Origin: Erpobdella octoculata
Lineage: Eukaryota > Annelida > Clitellata > Hirudinida > Erpobdellidae
DNA length: 64,000 nt
NCBI GenBank assembly: GCA_963978895.1
Contig: OZ022240.1
Coordinates: 6,547,737-6,611,736 of the forward strand
Reading direction: 5' to 3'
The position numbers were made by a program, and so were the translations under genes. The notes under the pieces were generated by a model that saw only the letters and a program-made list of their open reading frames with translations, did not search any database and was not told where the DNA came from. Of this stretch, positions 12,985-25,171 are shown piece by piece. Position 1 is the first letter of the stretch. Each line of letters begins with the position of its first letter.

Positions 12985-13200
12985 CGCTTCTTTCCTATTG
13001 GTCGCTGGACAGATGCATCGTCCGGCTATTGGCTCTTTCCACCCGCTGGTCACCTTCAGCAGCCAAAGGATTTTCGTATTTCTGCAGTGAAAAATCTTTT
13101 TATGCAAATCAAATATTCTTTCTCGCATTGTACTTGAATTTAAGGCATATATTTTCTATCTATTCATTCCGTCTGCTTTCCTTATAAGAGGCGGTTGAAA
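12985..13200 (-). promoter_or_regulatory. Putative Sox promoter: two CCAAT boxes and a POU octamer
   Basis: About 310-430 bp upstream of the Sox start are two inverted ATTGG pentamers (12997-13001 and 13028-13032, CCAAT on the gene strand, 31 bp apart). A perfect octamer ATGCAAAT (13102-13109) is preceded by CTTTTT, so the pair resembles a Sox-Oct composite site with one mismatch in the Sox half. A TTATAAG sequence lies near 13192. The motifs are visible; their use is inferred. Confidence 0.45.
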
Positions 13201-14046
13201 CGCCTGCTTTAAAATTAACACTAGCGATTTGCATTGACATAGGTTAGTCTATTTATAGCTTTTAAACACAACAAATTATTAAATAATCGCCAACGCTTAA
13301 CTATATTTCTGTCGATAAATTGCTCGAAGGCTGTAAAAAAAAAAGTTTAAACGAATTAGAAATAGACATTGGCTTATGAAGACATAATACAAAATAAGTT
13401 TAAAATCGAACTGTAACGCTGATTCTGATAAAAGATATTTCAACACACACGAATCAAATCGTGTCTTAACCTATTATAGATAATTTCTATCTTGGATTGG
13501 ATGTCACCATCACGCTACCAGCCGCCATTAAGCAGAAGCCAAAACGCCTACTTCCGCTTCTCGCTGTCATCATAACCACCCGACAAAGGAAGCCGGCGAC
13601 CGGAAAGTAACCGAGCGTGATGTCGGAAGTGAATGCATCAGTTTGTTATGGCAGTCATTACGGAGAATTTTGACTTTTCTGCGGTTCGCTGCAAGGCTGG
13701 TGATCGACGTGAACTCACGTTTAGAACGCTGGTGACGTTTAGAATTAAAACGAACAACTCAGGTTTCGGGGATTAACTTCCGTCTGAATTCAAACAAGGC
13801 ACATCAATGTATATCAAATAATAAATGTTGTACTGAAACAAATGTTCTTTCGGGGTAGTTTACGGTCGAGTAGTTACACATATAATTTTATAAAAAAAAA
13901 AACATAAAAATAATACCGGAATCCCTCGAGACAAGTAAGAAAACAAAATTTCCACAAAGGATGCATTGCTTTAAACATTCCAACATTACAAACAACATGT
14001 CCTACTACATAATTTGAAGCCAAATCAAGCACAGAAATCAGCCAGT
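13201..14046. other. Intergenic region between Sox and GFM2, with a GC-richer patch
   Basis: About 13500-13740 is clearly GC-richer than its surroundings and contains GGAAGT/ACTTCC (ETS-like) and GACAAAGG motifs but no open frame. It could be an upstream regulatory block or a distal 5' UTR of the Sox gene. The part below 14046 should include the GFM2 3' UTR. Confidence 0.4.
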
Positions 14047-17000
14047 TCAGTAAATGCCGTAAGACTTTAGCAGAGTTTCAAGAGTTTTTTCTGGCACTCT
14101 TTCGTAAGTACTCAAAGTAAGATTGAAGGTTGCCATACCAGAAGTCTTTGTTCTTAGAACTGTGGAGAATTTGTCCAGCTTTGCCAATGGAGTTTTGGCA
14201 TGAACCGAAGCTGAATCTTGACCAGGTTTCTTGATTACACTTAAAATTATGCTATCACGTTGAGAAAGATCTGACAGGACGGTACCCAAATAATTGGCTG
14301 TTGTGAAAACCTGAATGAAGTATAACAATTAGTGATGATTAAATAACTTAAATAAATAATTTTTATTTTATCATAGTTTATAGTTTTTTACACCACTAGT
14401 GGTAATACAAATATATTTAACTGGCTTTTTATATAGTTTATAATCTTCTAAATCAGGTGCTTAAACACTAAAAATAGCAGGAGATAAGAAATACTTAAGT
14501 ATTTCCTGTAGCAGATCATAACCTTATCAGATTAACTCTCTTCACTTCTTCTTTATCCAGGTTTGGGACTTAACTGTAATTCTGTACTACTATTATGAAT
14601 AAAGTACCATTACAGAAAATAACATGGTTCTTACAAAAAATGTTAAAAAGCATTTAAAACAAAATGAAAAATAAAACTTGTAAACAGAAAATCAACCAAA
14701 CAAGCAAAGCAAAAAGTTCTGCCGCAGAAAAAGTAAAAAACTGGAACCACACGATGTGAATAAAGAAAGTCTCATCGATCAGACAGACCTCGATGTCCAT
14801 AACAGGCTGGAGAAGAACTGCAGTGTTCTTATTCACAGTCTCCCTGACACACTGAGCAATGCAAGAACTCAAAATAGGCAAAGACACGCGGGAACTCGTT
14901 TTAAGCTCGTGCAATTCCATGTGGACGTTTGTAATCGGATGACCCAACAGTGGACCTGAAAAATATCGTCATTCAATTACTAGGATAATTATTACTAATT
15001 AATAGTAAGTTTATTTAAAAAACCTGTAATAACATAACTACTAAAATGCACTAATTTAAAAAAAATATTCTTAATTAATTCCCGTTTTCTATACAAGTTA
15101 TAAAGTTCCGATAACTAAAAATGTTGACTCTCCGCAGAAATGAAATTTAATGACATCTTTACTTTTTGAGTTTACAAAATTGAATTATACAAGAAAATAT
15201 AAGTGAGAAAATTGGGAATTCAATAAAATATGAATATTCATTTCCTAATTCTATTTCGAGATACCTTTAGAAAATCCATCAGCCAGACCATCTTCAATGG
15301 CCTTCACGTACTGCGGCCTTAATTCTCGCTTTGACAGCTCAGAATTCAGCAACGGAGAAAGAGTGAACTTTTTCCTCTTCTTTTCTTTCAGTTCATCTTC
15401 TAAAGGATAAAATGAAGCTATAACTTCAACACAATGCTTGGAGTCACCAACAGTTTTCTCGACAATCTTGTGCACTTCTTGGTGAGAGCCCAACGTTTCT
15501 TGATACGCTATCTGGAGAGGACCCAGATCAACATCAGTTCCATATTCCTGCAAAATCAAATTAATTATTATTATTATTTTTTCATTTATTATTATTACTC
15601 ATCTATTTAAAAAATTAACTTTCCAACAAAATCAACTTCACTAATTCCAGTTCAATATCGTTATTATTAATCATCTATTTAAAAAATAATGTTTTGAATA
15701 AATCAACAACTACTGCTATTAATACTGCTGCACGTCATAACAAATTAGACAAGGCTGGATACAATTATGCAAACAATAAATGACATTCATCCACTTATCA
15801 GTTATCATTATTATTTCTTCTCACACTATAGAAACACCATAAAAAAATAATTAGGAAACAAAATTTTTGAAAACATACCCTCAGTATTCGATCTTTGATG
15901 ATTTCCATGTGCAACTCTCCCATACCACCAAGGACTGTCTGTCCCGTCAACAAATCCGTTTTGACCTTCAAACTTGGATCCTCCCTTGACAAACAGTCGA
16001 GAGCCAGATCGAGATCTTTCTGAGCTGAGAGAGTGGGCGGCTCAACAGAGCAGAAGTACACTGGCTCTGGTACTTGGATGGTTGGAATGTCAACAAGATT
16101 AAAAGATTTCTCATCAAAACTTCCATTGCAACCTACCAGCACATCTCCGGTGTGAGTCTGAAATAATTAAAAAATAAAACTGTTTATGTGATAAATAAAC
16201 ACAAATGTATGTATGCATATTGTATGTATGTATGTATGTATGTATGTATGTATGTATGTATGTATGTATGTATGTATATATGTATGTATCGACATCAAAT
16301 TTAAACAGCTGAACCGATTTTATTGAAATTTGGTATACTTGAGGAATATGGCCAGGGAGTGGTTTTGTGTCCACTTTGCAAAAATAATCAACCAACAGGT
16401 TGTTTTTTATGAACAAAAAACTGAGCAATGCAGGGTATCCCAGCTAATAAATCATAAAACAAAATTACTGTCATAGATTCTACCTAAAATTTCTTTTCAA
16501 ATAGTTTAAAATCTTGTAACACAAAATGTTTTTAAAACTGAAATAGCATTAAGCAGGAGACACCAAAGTATACCCCATCAAAGATTATAATGTAGTCCCA
16601 TTTCGCTGTTTCCCTCCTCACCCGATTCAGGCTCGAGACTAACAGAAATATTTTAAAACACTTACACTTTTGAGACCAGTAACGGCCACGATATTCCCGG
16701 GTGATTGTGACGTAACACTTTCAAATTCATTTCCATTTATTTCATAAATTTTTTCAATTTTCTCCTTGCAATCCCTCGTCGCGTTGAAAATGGCGGAACC
16801 GACTTTTAAATTTCCGGAGTAAATCCTGAGAAATGTTATTGGAGCTTTCTTTTTGTCGTGCATAATCTTAAAAGCGAATGTCAAGGCCGCTTGAGGATTG
16901 AGATGACTTTTGTCACGATAGATTGAATCGTGGTGTAGTGGATCTGGTAAATAAGATATGATGGCATTCAACAGCCTCTGTACACCTTTATTCTTAAGGG

Positions 17001-18452
17001 AACTACCGCACAAAACGGGCAAAACCTTGCACGACAAAGTTGCTCTTTTAATTGCAGAATTGATTTGATTTACTGAAATAGTAGAGAAAGCAGAATCCTC
17101 CAGATAGTGATCGCCCATAACTTCATCTACGTCGGCAAGTGTTTCCAAGAGTCTCAGTCTTGCCTCGTAAGCCTCTTCATGCAACATTTTATCCTTAGAA
17201 GGATCTAGCATCGTTTTTTGATATATGCTACCATCACCCCCATCACTCCATTGGCACTTCATCATTTTAACTAAATCAACAACGCCAGTAAACATCTTGC
17301 TTTCATTAGATACCACTGGCAACTGAAGAGCAAGTGGCTGTCTATCCAGTTTTTCCTTGATGGATCCTATCGAATTCTTGAAGCTGGCTCTATTCTTATC
17401 CATCTTGTTGATGAAGGCAATTTGAGGTATGTTATATTTCAATGCTTGTTTCCACACGCTTAATGTTTGAGCTTCGACTCCTGAATAATGAAAAAAAAAT
17501 TTTTAATCAAAAAAATTTTTTAATCAAAATAATTATTTAAGTACAAAATCTTATTTTATTCCAAATAGTCAAATGACTCATTAACTGTAATTCTCAACAT
17601 TAAAAACATTATTATTTCAATAAAAAACTAAACAATAACATCTGAAAAAATGTCCATACCTTCTGAAGCATCTAATACTAATATTGCACCATCTAGAACT
17701 CTTAGTGCTGATTCTACCTCACATGTAAAGTCAATATGACCTATGAACAAATCAAAAATGATTTTTGACAGATTTAAATAAAAGTTTATGAAATGCAACT
17801 GAAAAATGTGAACAATGAAAACTCAACACTTTCAAGCATTTTATGTACCTGGTGTATCAACAAGGTTGACCTTATGATCTTTCCATGAAAAATTCACTAC
17901 AGCTGATCTTATGGAAATGCCTCTCTCCCGCTCTTGATCCATAAAATCAGTAACAGTATTCCCATCATGAACATCACCTGAGAAAATTTATGGTATGCAA
18001 AAAATATGTAGATTATCCAAAAAGTTCTTTGATAAAGATATCTTTCTACAATGTTTTCATTAGGTCACAAAGTTGTGTTATAATAGCTCGAAATAGTCCT
18101 CTACACATGACTGAATTAGATGGCTCCTAAGAGAAAGGTGGAGTTTAAAGATATAATGAATATAAAAATTTTAACCCATGCTCTGGCTGGCTCCGGAATA
18201 ATAAAGCATTCTTTCAGTTGTTGTTGTCTTTCCTGCATCAATGTGAGCAATGATTCCAACATTCCTAATCTTGGTGATGTCCGAGTTTAGTGAGCCATGA
18301 GGAGAAACTACAAAGCGTTATTAAAATAGTTTAAACTTGAAAAAAAAATAAAACTTGAAAATTAGTAATAAAAAATCTTCTGATCTGTCACCTGATTTCA
18401 AATACCTTAAGCTGTTTTTCCAGTATGTGTGAAGTCTGCAATATTCAGGCAT
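14047..18452 (-). CDS. GFM2: Mitochondrial elongation factor G2 (ribosome-releasing GTPase), nine exons
   Basis: EF-G2mt splits mitochondrial ribosomes after termination together with the recycling factor. Exons, all joining in phase: 18452-18392, 18307-18176, 17977-17849, 17740-17660, 17480-16666, 16157-15879, 15547-15265, 14955-14789, 14310-14047; together 736 residues against about 780 in vertebrates. The start [20 protein letters not shown] is basic and short, as expected of a mitochondrial presequence. G1 is AHIDAGKT (41-48), G2 RGISI (83-87; Ser where relatives have Thr), G3 DTPG (105-108), G4 NKMD (159-162) and G5 GSSLKNKG (293-300). Later blocks match GFM2: [51 protein letters not shown] and [20 protein letters not shown]. 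Residue order and the [14 protein letters not shown] block favour GFM2 over GFM1. The donor of exon 2 (GGTTAAA) is weak. The start lies about 700 bp from a divergent gene at 19154. Confidence 0.93.
16211..16290. repeat. (GTAT)n microsatellite in GFM2 intron 5
   Basis: About 18 tetranucleotide units with slight impurities. To its right is a block resembling transposon tails (AACCGATTTTATTGAAATTTGG). Confidence 0.9.
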
Positions 18453-19153
18453 ATGAGCCAATCAATCAATCAAATTACTTATATAGTTATATATATAAGG
18501 ATGCTATAAATTAAATTTGACACATTTTATCACTTAAGACGTTTAAGTTTAAAGTTTAAGTTTATAGTAGTTTATACTTTACTTTATATTAAGTCATTAG
18601 AGTGACGTTTAGTAAGTATAAGTAACTTAGTAGATTTAGTTAATTTTATTAATTATTTAGTCAGTCATTTGAATAATGTAATAAAACCTTTTGGCACTCC
18701 AACTACACTTCCTTAGCAGCATTGCCATAGTGCTCCCCTTCAAATAACTTTAAAATATTTATCGCAACTAAAACCCCATTAACTTGGGACTGCACCAAAG
18801 CACCCCATACCATGTGCGAAAAGTAAATAAGCCGACCAGTGTTGTGCGAGGCACTCTTAAAATATGACATAGCTAACCTTGAGCCCTTGACAATTCTATC
18901 GAAGGCTTAACATAACAAATAATAAAAATTATTTTTTTTTTATTTATTAAATAAACAACTATCTTTGAAACCTCAGCGCAAACGCTGAAACATATTCAAG
19001 TTAACTGTTAAGAATTTAGTCTGCTAAAGCCGTCGACCAAACGCACCCGCAAATAATTAATTATTTAGAAATATATACACAACAGTTGTGGTGAACGATG
19101 TTGCGTCGAAATAGTAAAATCATTAAAATGATTTTCAAGTCTGTTTGTAAATA
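18453..19153. promoter_or_regulatory. Shared intergenic region between divergent GFM2 and the C3orf18-like gene
   Basis: About 700 bp between two start codons pointing away from each other. It should carry both promoters and 5' UTRs. The sequence is AT-rich, with TTTAAGTTTAAG repeats near 18540-18600. No core-promoter motif is clear enough to call. Confidence 0.4.
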
Positions 19154-21766
19154 ATGAAACGTCGAGGAGGTTTTTATGATTTTAACACAATAGAATCCTC
19201 GAAAGTTGATATAAAGTTGCTGTCTACTGACCAAGAGATTATGAACGGGTCGTCCTATAAAGTTGTCGAGAGCAACTCTGACTACATATTGCCACCAATG
19301 ATGATTGAGCCAAATGGCTCCCAGATCCATCAATTTAATCAATACACGTCTCACTTTTTACTTTATTTCATTATCGCATTCTGCATGATATCGTTGGTAT
19401 TGGCCATGGTGTTCCTTGTAAGTTAAATTTCTTTTCTTTTTTTGTGAGCACCTGTTTTCTATGCATGTGACATTAATTTCTATTATCACTGTTGTGTTTT
19501 AGGTTGTCTACGTTTTGAAGCGTGCCAAGTTAGTTTTTTGCGTCATTGCAAATTAAATGTATAATATATATGTTATGTTTGGAAATTAATCATATAAATA
19601 TAATCTCTTAATGCATATGATTAAATTACAAAACTGAAAAACTGCTAATTCTTTTTATTTTGGTCTTGTTATGGTAAAGTTTCACATTAGTTACACCTCT
19701 TTTTATTTTGCTTAGAAAATGCTGAAAAACAGAAAATGAGACAGCACTTACATAAAAACACAAAAGTGTTACCAAAATTGATAAAAAAAACTAAATCTAT
19801 GATACATTTTGAAACTTTTAAAAACGGTAACTAGTACCTTACGAGGAACTATTTGCATTGCTGATGTGATTAACAAGGTACACTGAGGATACAAATAAAT
19901 TGAAATAAAGAAGTAGATTAAACAATTTTTGAAAATTAAAATATATTTGAGAAAATCTCCAAAATTGTTTGCTTATGAGGAGCAAGTCTATTTCCAAGTT
20001 TCAGCTATATTCGATGAAAAAAAAAATCTGTTAATTTTCACTTCCAAGATTTGTTCACAAGAAATTGAGGCTAATGGTGAAGTTAACATGAGTGATTTAA
20101 AAAGACAAAAATTGTAGGCGAAAAAAAAATTAGTTGTATTGTTTATTTTGTCTGTAACATATGACTTGAGACAATTTATTTCTCCACTCTAATGGGAAAA
20201 GGAGTCAGTCACGGTTGGATGTACTTTAATAAACCGGAGGAAGGTCTACAAAAATTTGATTTTTCATGTCATAATCATAATTTTTTTAATTGTTAAAAAA
20301 ACTTTGACATTGTTAGTTTATGGCTAGTTAAAAAAACTTATTAGCCCACTTTCCACCGCCCTCTTGAGCCATATATGGTAAATAGACTCTTTGCTAATTA
20401 TGATGCATTCTCTAAGTTAAAAATAAGGATATACTAAAAAATGTTATCATTTGATAACTTTGACTAAGCCTAATCATTTCCTGAGCATTTTCCATCATGA
20501 TTATTTCAATTTAACTATTTCTATTATATAGATTGGATCAACATTTAAAATATTCTACGTCTGGAAATCTTTTTATTAAGGCTAATTTGAATAATAAATA
20601 GTATGATGACCGGAATTGCATTCATTCAGACTGAACCGGCTTCGTCATCATCTTATGCCTCTTTACAAATTTGATCCCGGGGATGATGAGCCTCAGATGC
20701 AGGCCGATCTTTTAGAAGATGACCGAGATCAGCAGGTGATATATATATATATACTAGCGGGGTTACCCGGCGTTGCCCGGGGTTTTTAGAGGTTTTTCTA
20801 ATGTTTGTCTCTCTCGCTCCCGTTTCCTTCTCCACTTTCCCGTTTTCGTCGCGTTCCCGGTCGCTTTTCCGCTCTCGGTCGTTTTCCAGCTCCCGGTCGC
20901 TTTCCCGCTCAGAAGTTTTGTTATCGATTTTCTCTCTTGCTCGCGTTTCCTTCCAAGCTTGCTCTCCCGATTCCAGTCGCTTTCCGCATTCCCGGTCGCT
21001 TTCCGCGTTCCCGATTCCAGTCGCTTTCCGCGTTCCCAGTCGCTTTCCGCGTTCCCGGTCGCTTTCCCGTTCCCGGTCGCTTTCCCGTTCCCGGTCGCTT
21101 TCCTGTTCCCAGTCGCTTTCCCGTTCCCGGTCGCTTTCCCGTTCCCGCTCACGCTTGCTTTCCCGTTCCCGGTCATGCTTGCTCTCCCATTCCCGGTCAC
21201 GGTTGCTCTCCCGTTCCCGTTCCCGTTCACGCTCATTTTCTCTTTTCCATTCTTTCAAAACTTCTGTTAGCCTATAAAACGTAAAATAGATTTGCTAAGA
21301 CTATATATATAAATGAATGTTTGTGGGTTAGTTTGTCTATTATAGAAACGGGAAAGCGACCCGGAACGGACAGCGAGCGGGAACGGAAAAGCAAGCGTGA
21401 GCGGGAATGGGAAAGCAAACGTGAGCGGGAACGGGACAGCGACCTGGAACTGGAAAACGACCGGGAGCGGGAAAGCGACCGGGAGCGGGAAAGCGACCGG
21501 GTAGCGGGAAAGCGACCGGCAGCGGGAAAACGACCGAAAACGGGAAAGCGAACAGGAGTGGGAAAGGAAACGGGAAAGCGAACAGGAGTGGGAAAGCAGG
21601 TGGGAAAGGAAACGGGAAAGAAAGAGACAAACATTAGAAAAACCTCTAAAAAAAACCCCGGCAACGCCGGGTATCTCCGCTAGTACATACATAAACACAC
21701 ACACAGACACACATACATGCACATACACATACATACATACATACATACATACACACATACATACGC

Positions 21767-21797
<31 letters not shown>

Positions 21798-22587
21798 GTT
21801 CCCGCTCGCTCACCCGCTCCGCTCCGCTCATTTTGTGACGGATTTCAAATTTTTTTTTATTTGACTTTCCCCTTGACTCTCAAGGTTGTGTGAAAATTTC
21901 ATTACGATCGGATGAATGGTGTAGCAATGCCTAAAGGACATTAATATATATACAAACATTCATTTTTATATATATAGATGAATGTTTGTGGGTTCGTTTG
22001 TCTATTATAGAAACGGGAAAGCGACCCGGAACGGACAGCGAGCGGGAACGGAAAAGCAAGCGTGAGCGGGAATGGGAGAGCAAACGTGAGCGGGAAAGCG
22101 ACCGGGAGTGGTAAAGCGACCGGGAGCGGGAAAGCGACCGGGAGCGGTAAAGCGACCGGGAGCGGGAAAGCGACCGGGAGCGGGAAAACGACCGAAAACG
22201 GGAAAGCGAACGGGAGTGGGAAAGCAGGTGGGAAAGGAAACGGGAGAGAAAGAGACAAACATTAGAAAAACCTCTAAAAAAACCCGGGCAACGCCGGGTA
22301 TCTCCGCTAGTACATACATAAACACACACACAGACACACATACATGCACATACACATACATACATACATACATACACACATACATACGCACATACATATA
22401 TATATAGTTCCCGCTCGCTCACCCGCTCCGCTCCGCTCATTTTGTGACGGATTTCAAAATTTTTTTTTTTAGTTTTGATTTTCATTGACTCTCAAGGTTG
22501 TGTGAAAATTTCATTACGATCGGATGAATGGTGTAGCAATGCATAAAGGACATTAACATAAATACAAACATTCATTTTTATATATAT

Positions 22588-22626
<39 letters not shown>

Positions 22627-23048
22627 TTTATTTATTTATTTATATTTATATATATCTGTTTCATATAAAAGAGTATCTTGAACTGTCTGATTAATTTTAT
22701 TTGATTAATTTTAATTTATTTAAGCCCTAATTCATGTCGGAAACATTAAATTCATGTATTGTCATCCAGAATAAAGCTTTCCTGAGAGTTTTAGAGCTCT
22801 AGGTGGTCGAAAAGTGGGAAAGCGACCGGGAGCGTGAGAGAAAAACGATAGAAAAACCTCTATAAAGCCTGGGCAACGCCGGGCACCCCGCTAGTATATA
22901 TATAATATATTCTTTTTAATACTTATGTTTGATAATTTTTTAATGTTTATATTTAATATATTCTTTTTAATGTTTTCAGATGTCAAGATCCTCGAATCAA
23001 ATGAAACTGAAATTTAATTCTCAAACTTCTGATCCTTGTAACGTTTAA
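19154..23048 (+). CDS. C3orf18/SMIM29-like small single-pass membrane protein, four exons
   Basis: Exons 19154-19417, 19503-19528 (only 26 nt), 20630-20735 and 22980-23048 join in phase with GT-AG introns and give 154 residues. Residues about 68-92 are one membrane segment that crosses the exon 1/2 junction (LLYFIIAFCMISLVLAMVFL then VVYVL). It is followed by KRAKLNRLRHHLMPLYKFDP and an acidic tail DDEPQMQADLLEDDRDQQ. The stretch LRHxLMPxYxFDP right after the membrane segment is the hallmark, from memory, of vertebrate C3orf18 and SMIM29, whose function is not established. There is no signal peptide; the short Ser-rich N-terminus is probably outside or lumenal. Intron 3 (20736-22979) is filled with Helitron pieces starting about 18 bp after the donor. 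If exon 2 is read through, a 105-residue form ends at 19556. The exon chain is inferred from phase and motif, not from transcripts. Confidence 0.75.
20754..21250 (-). mobile_element. Non-autonomous Helitron, family B, in intron 3 of the C3orf18-like gene
   Basis: The minus-strand 3' end is CCCCGGGCAACGCCGGGTAA..CCGCTAG, with CTAG at 20754-20757, only about 18 bp from the exon 3 donor and separated from it by an AT run. The interior is an unusually long 18-bp minisatellite (GGGAAAGCGACCGGGAAC-like, about 20860-21240). The conserved 5' block of the family is missing, so it is truncated. Confidence 0.75.
21301..21683 (+). mobile_element. Helitron family B copy (unit 1, plus half)
   Basis: Begins in TATATATATAAATGAATGTTT, a Helitron-like 5' end, carries the minisatellite in sense orientation and ends CCGGCAACGCCGGG..CCGCTAG with CTAG at 21680-21683. 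A (TACA)n/(CA)n tract follows directly. Confidence 0.75.
21788..21978 (-). mobile_element. Helitron family B 5' block (unit 1, minus half)
   Basis: The minus strand starts TCTATATATATAAAAATGAA (TC at 21978-21977), has the conserved ACCATTCATCCGATCGTAAT block and ends at GAGCGAGCGGGAAC against an AT array. Only the 5' part of the family is present. Confidence 0.7.
21979..22310 (+). mobile_element. Helitron family B copy (unit 2, plus half)
   Basis: Near-copy of 21301-21683 with fewer minisatellite units. It ends CCCGGGCAACGCCGGGTATC then TCCGCTAG, with CTAG at 22307-22310. Confidence 0.75.
22405..22589 (-). mobile_element. Helitron family B 5' block (unit 2, minus half)
   Basis: Near-copy of 21788-21978. 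The minus-strand TC start is at 22589-22588, followed by TATATATATAAAAATGAATG. Confidence 0.7.
22700..22894 (+). mobile_element. Chimeric repeat: R-family tail joined to a Helitron 3' end
   Basis: 22735-22810 matches the R repeat (TATTGTCATCCAGAATAAAG then CTAGGTGGTC). It then passes straight into GGGAAAGCGACCGGGAGC and a Helitron 3' hairpin (GGGCAACGCCGGGC) ending CTAG at 22891-22894, next to TATATA. Confidence 0.65.
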
Positions 23049-25171
23049 TTGTGCATGCATGCAGATACTGCTACTGGCGTGTCGATGACCAATGCTCTAG
23101 TCACACTTAGATAGCACAGCCATTTTGCATCCCTTCTGCTTACCGTCTGTTCTGAAAAGTTCTGTTTGTTGAAAATCTGTAGATTTTTTTCTCTCAGCAG
23201 CATGTATGTCCTCAAAGCTTTGATTTTTAAAACGAATGATGCTGACACTTTGTTAGAACTAGGTGAATTCAGCTTGTGAATTGCAAAATTTCAGCAGCAA
23301 AACGACTGTCACAACTGTTGTCCAATGTTGTGCATATTTTTATATGTGTTTTTCATTTTAACTGGTAACATACATTGTGTGCGAGTTTTCCAAGTGTGAA
23401 CTTCCAAACATAAGATAATCAATACACACGTGCTCATTTTTGTCTTCTCTCATTTCATTTAATTCCTAAACTTGTTTTATTATTTTTCCTTCTCTGTTTC
23501 TTTCCAGTCAAAAATTATCTCATTTACCGTCTACATGAATGAAGGCTCACGTTGCATTAAAAATGTTTTCATTGCATTAATTACATTTAAGGTTTTTCAC
23601 GTTGTAATGTCCTTTTTGTTAACAAGATTAACTTCTCTCTAATCTCTAGTCAATCTCGAATGTATTTAACTTGTTTAGTTTTATGTTTTTATCGTGACCG
23701 TTCAAGAGTTTGTTGACTTCAAAAATTAGTTTACGACTAATTTCTTATCACTAATTAAAAATTAGCTTCTGGTTTGTTTTATTCTCCAACTAAATTTTCA
23801 AATACTGGTAATATTATTATTAAATTTATAATTATTGTGGTATAATTATTATTATTATTATTATTTCACTCATATATAGGTTATGGCATCTGGATATTGA
23901 AATTGAGTATTGTATTTTCTTAGAAATTTTTTAGTTCTCATCGGCAAATGAAAAAAAAGTATTACTTGCGAGTTTTGTGGCATTTAATTTTTTCAAGCTT
24001 TTATGTTTGTTATTTGTTTGTTTGCTATTGAAGTCATTAAATTATGCAGTTTATTAAATTTGATTAAGACGTGTTATATCATTCCTTCAAAAGCCAAAAT
24101 TAAATTGATGCTGAATGCAACACAATAACTATATTGGCAGGATTGTGCTGTTCTTTTACATCAACACAAGTAAGGTAACGTTTTATTACAAAAACCGTCG
24201 TTTTTAACAACACAAGAGAATTAAAACCAACAATTAAAATACGAAAATAGTGAGTTGTTTAACCTGCACTTATTTTTAACAACTTGCGCTACCTGGGACT
24301 AATAATTTTTTTTTAAAATGCTATTTGATCTCAATAAAAGCTAAAAAGTGTTTAATTTCAAGAGCTCTTAATTCTGTGTAACACCTCAGGGCTCCTTTAC
24401 AATTACAACGTTGCAATCATGACTTCATCATTTGCACATGCTGACCGCAATTGAAAATACAATAACTAAATGGGAAATTCCAGTTGAATAACAACAATTT
24501 CTGTTAGAAGTTTGTAGGAAATACTCCAACCGAAATAGTTGTTTTTTTAATAATAATTTACTTGCCGATGAAAAGAACAATGATAATTATTTTTCCAAGT
24601 ATTTGAAAAACTTTCTAGCGCATCAATAGAACGGCATTTTTTAGCAATTCAATAGTGAAAGTGGAAAGAACAATGGAGATAAAAATAGATTGTAGACCAC
24701 GTGAGTCTGAATCCTCTGTTGGTTTCTTCAATCCATCTATTGTGACAAAAGACTCTAAATCGTTAAGAGGCCATCGTTGAATCCGGAGCGATGATTAGTT
24801 CTGGAGCCCTTCCTCATTTACGCCGCGGTGACGGATCCACATGGGGAGGGGGATGGAGGAGGTGAAATCTTCTGGCCATCAGCTTTTTGGAAAGAAAACT
24901 TTAGCATTACGTGGGAAAATTTTAGAAAACCATGTCCCACATGATTTTGTTGAATGACATCTATGCATCCATCCCTCCACCAGGAATTCCGGGATCCGCC
25001 ACTGCCCGTAGTTTTTATTTGTTCCAACTTAAACAAAAAACACAGAAACAGACGCAGAAAACAGTTATTTGGTTTATTTCAAATATTCCAAGTCCTTTTT
25101 TAACAGAGAGAATTTTGTGGAGAGCCTGGTCGTAAATAGTATGCGTTGAGTAATTTTCTTTGTTTTGCCAG
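23049..25171. other. Gene-free stretch after the C3orf18-like gene
   Basis: Should begin with the 3' UTR of that gene. The rest is AT-rich; short frames lack support. A GC-richer spot at about 24780-25000 (GGAATTCCGGGATCCGCC) resembles transposon sequence but I cannot name it. Confidence 0.4.

Larger units (their letters stand above)
21301..22589. repeat. Tandem duplication of a compound Helitron unit
   Basis: 21301-21978 and 21979-22589 share the same order: Helitron plus half, (ACAT)/(CA) tract, AT run, inverted Helitron 5' block. They differ mainly in minisatellite copy number and AT length, so the whole compound unit was duplicated head to tail. Confidence 0.8.

Noticed and set aside
19929..20117. 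62-residue frame in intron 2 of the C3orf18-like gene
   Set aside because: No domain, AT-driven composition, and it lies inside a supported intron.
20653..21284. Arg/Glu/Asp-rich and Pro/Phe-rich frames up to 200 residues
   Set aside because: The Helitron 18-bp minisatellite keeps several frames open on both strands at once; there is no conserved domain and the sequence is intronic.
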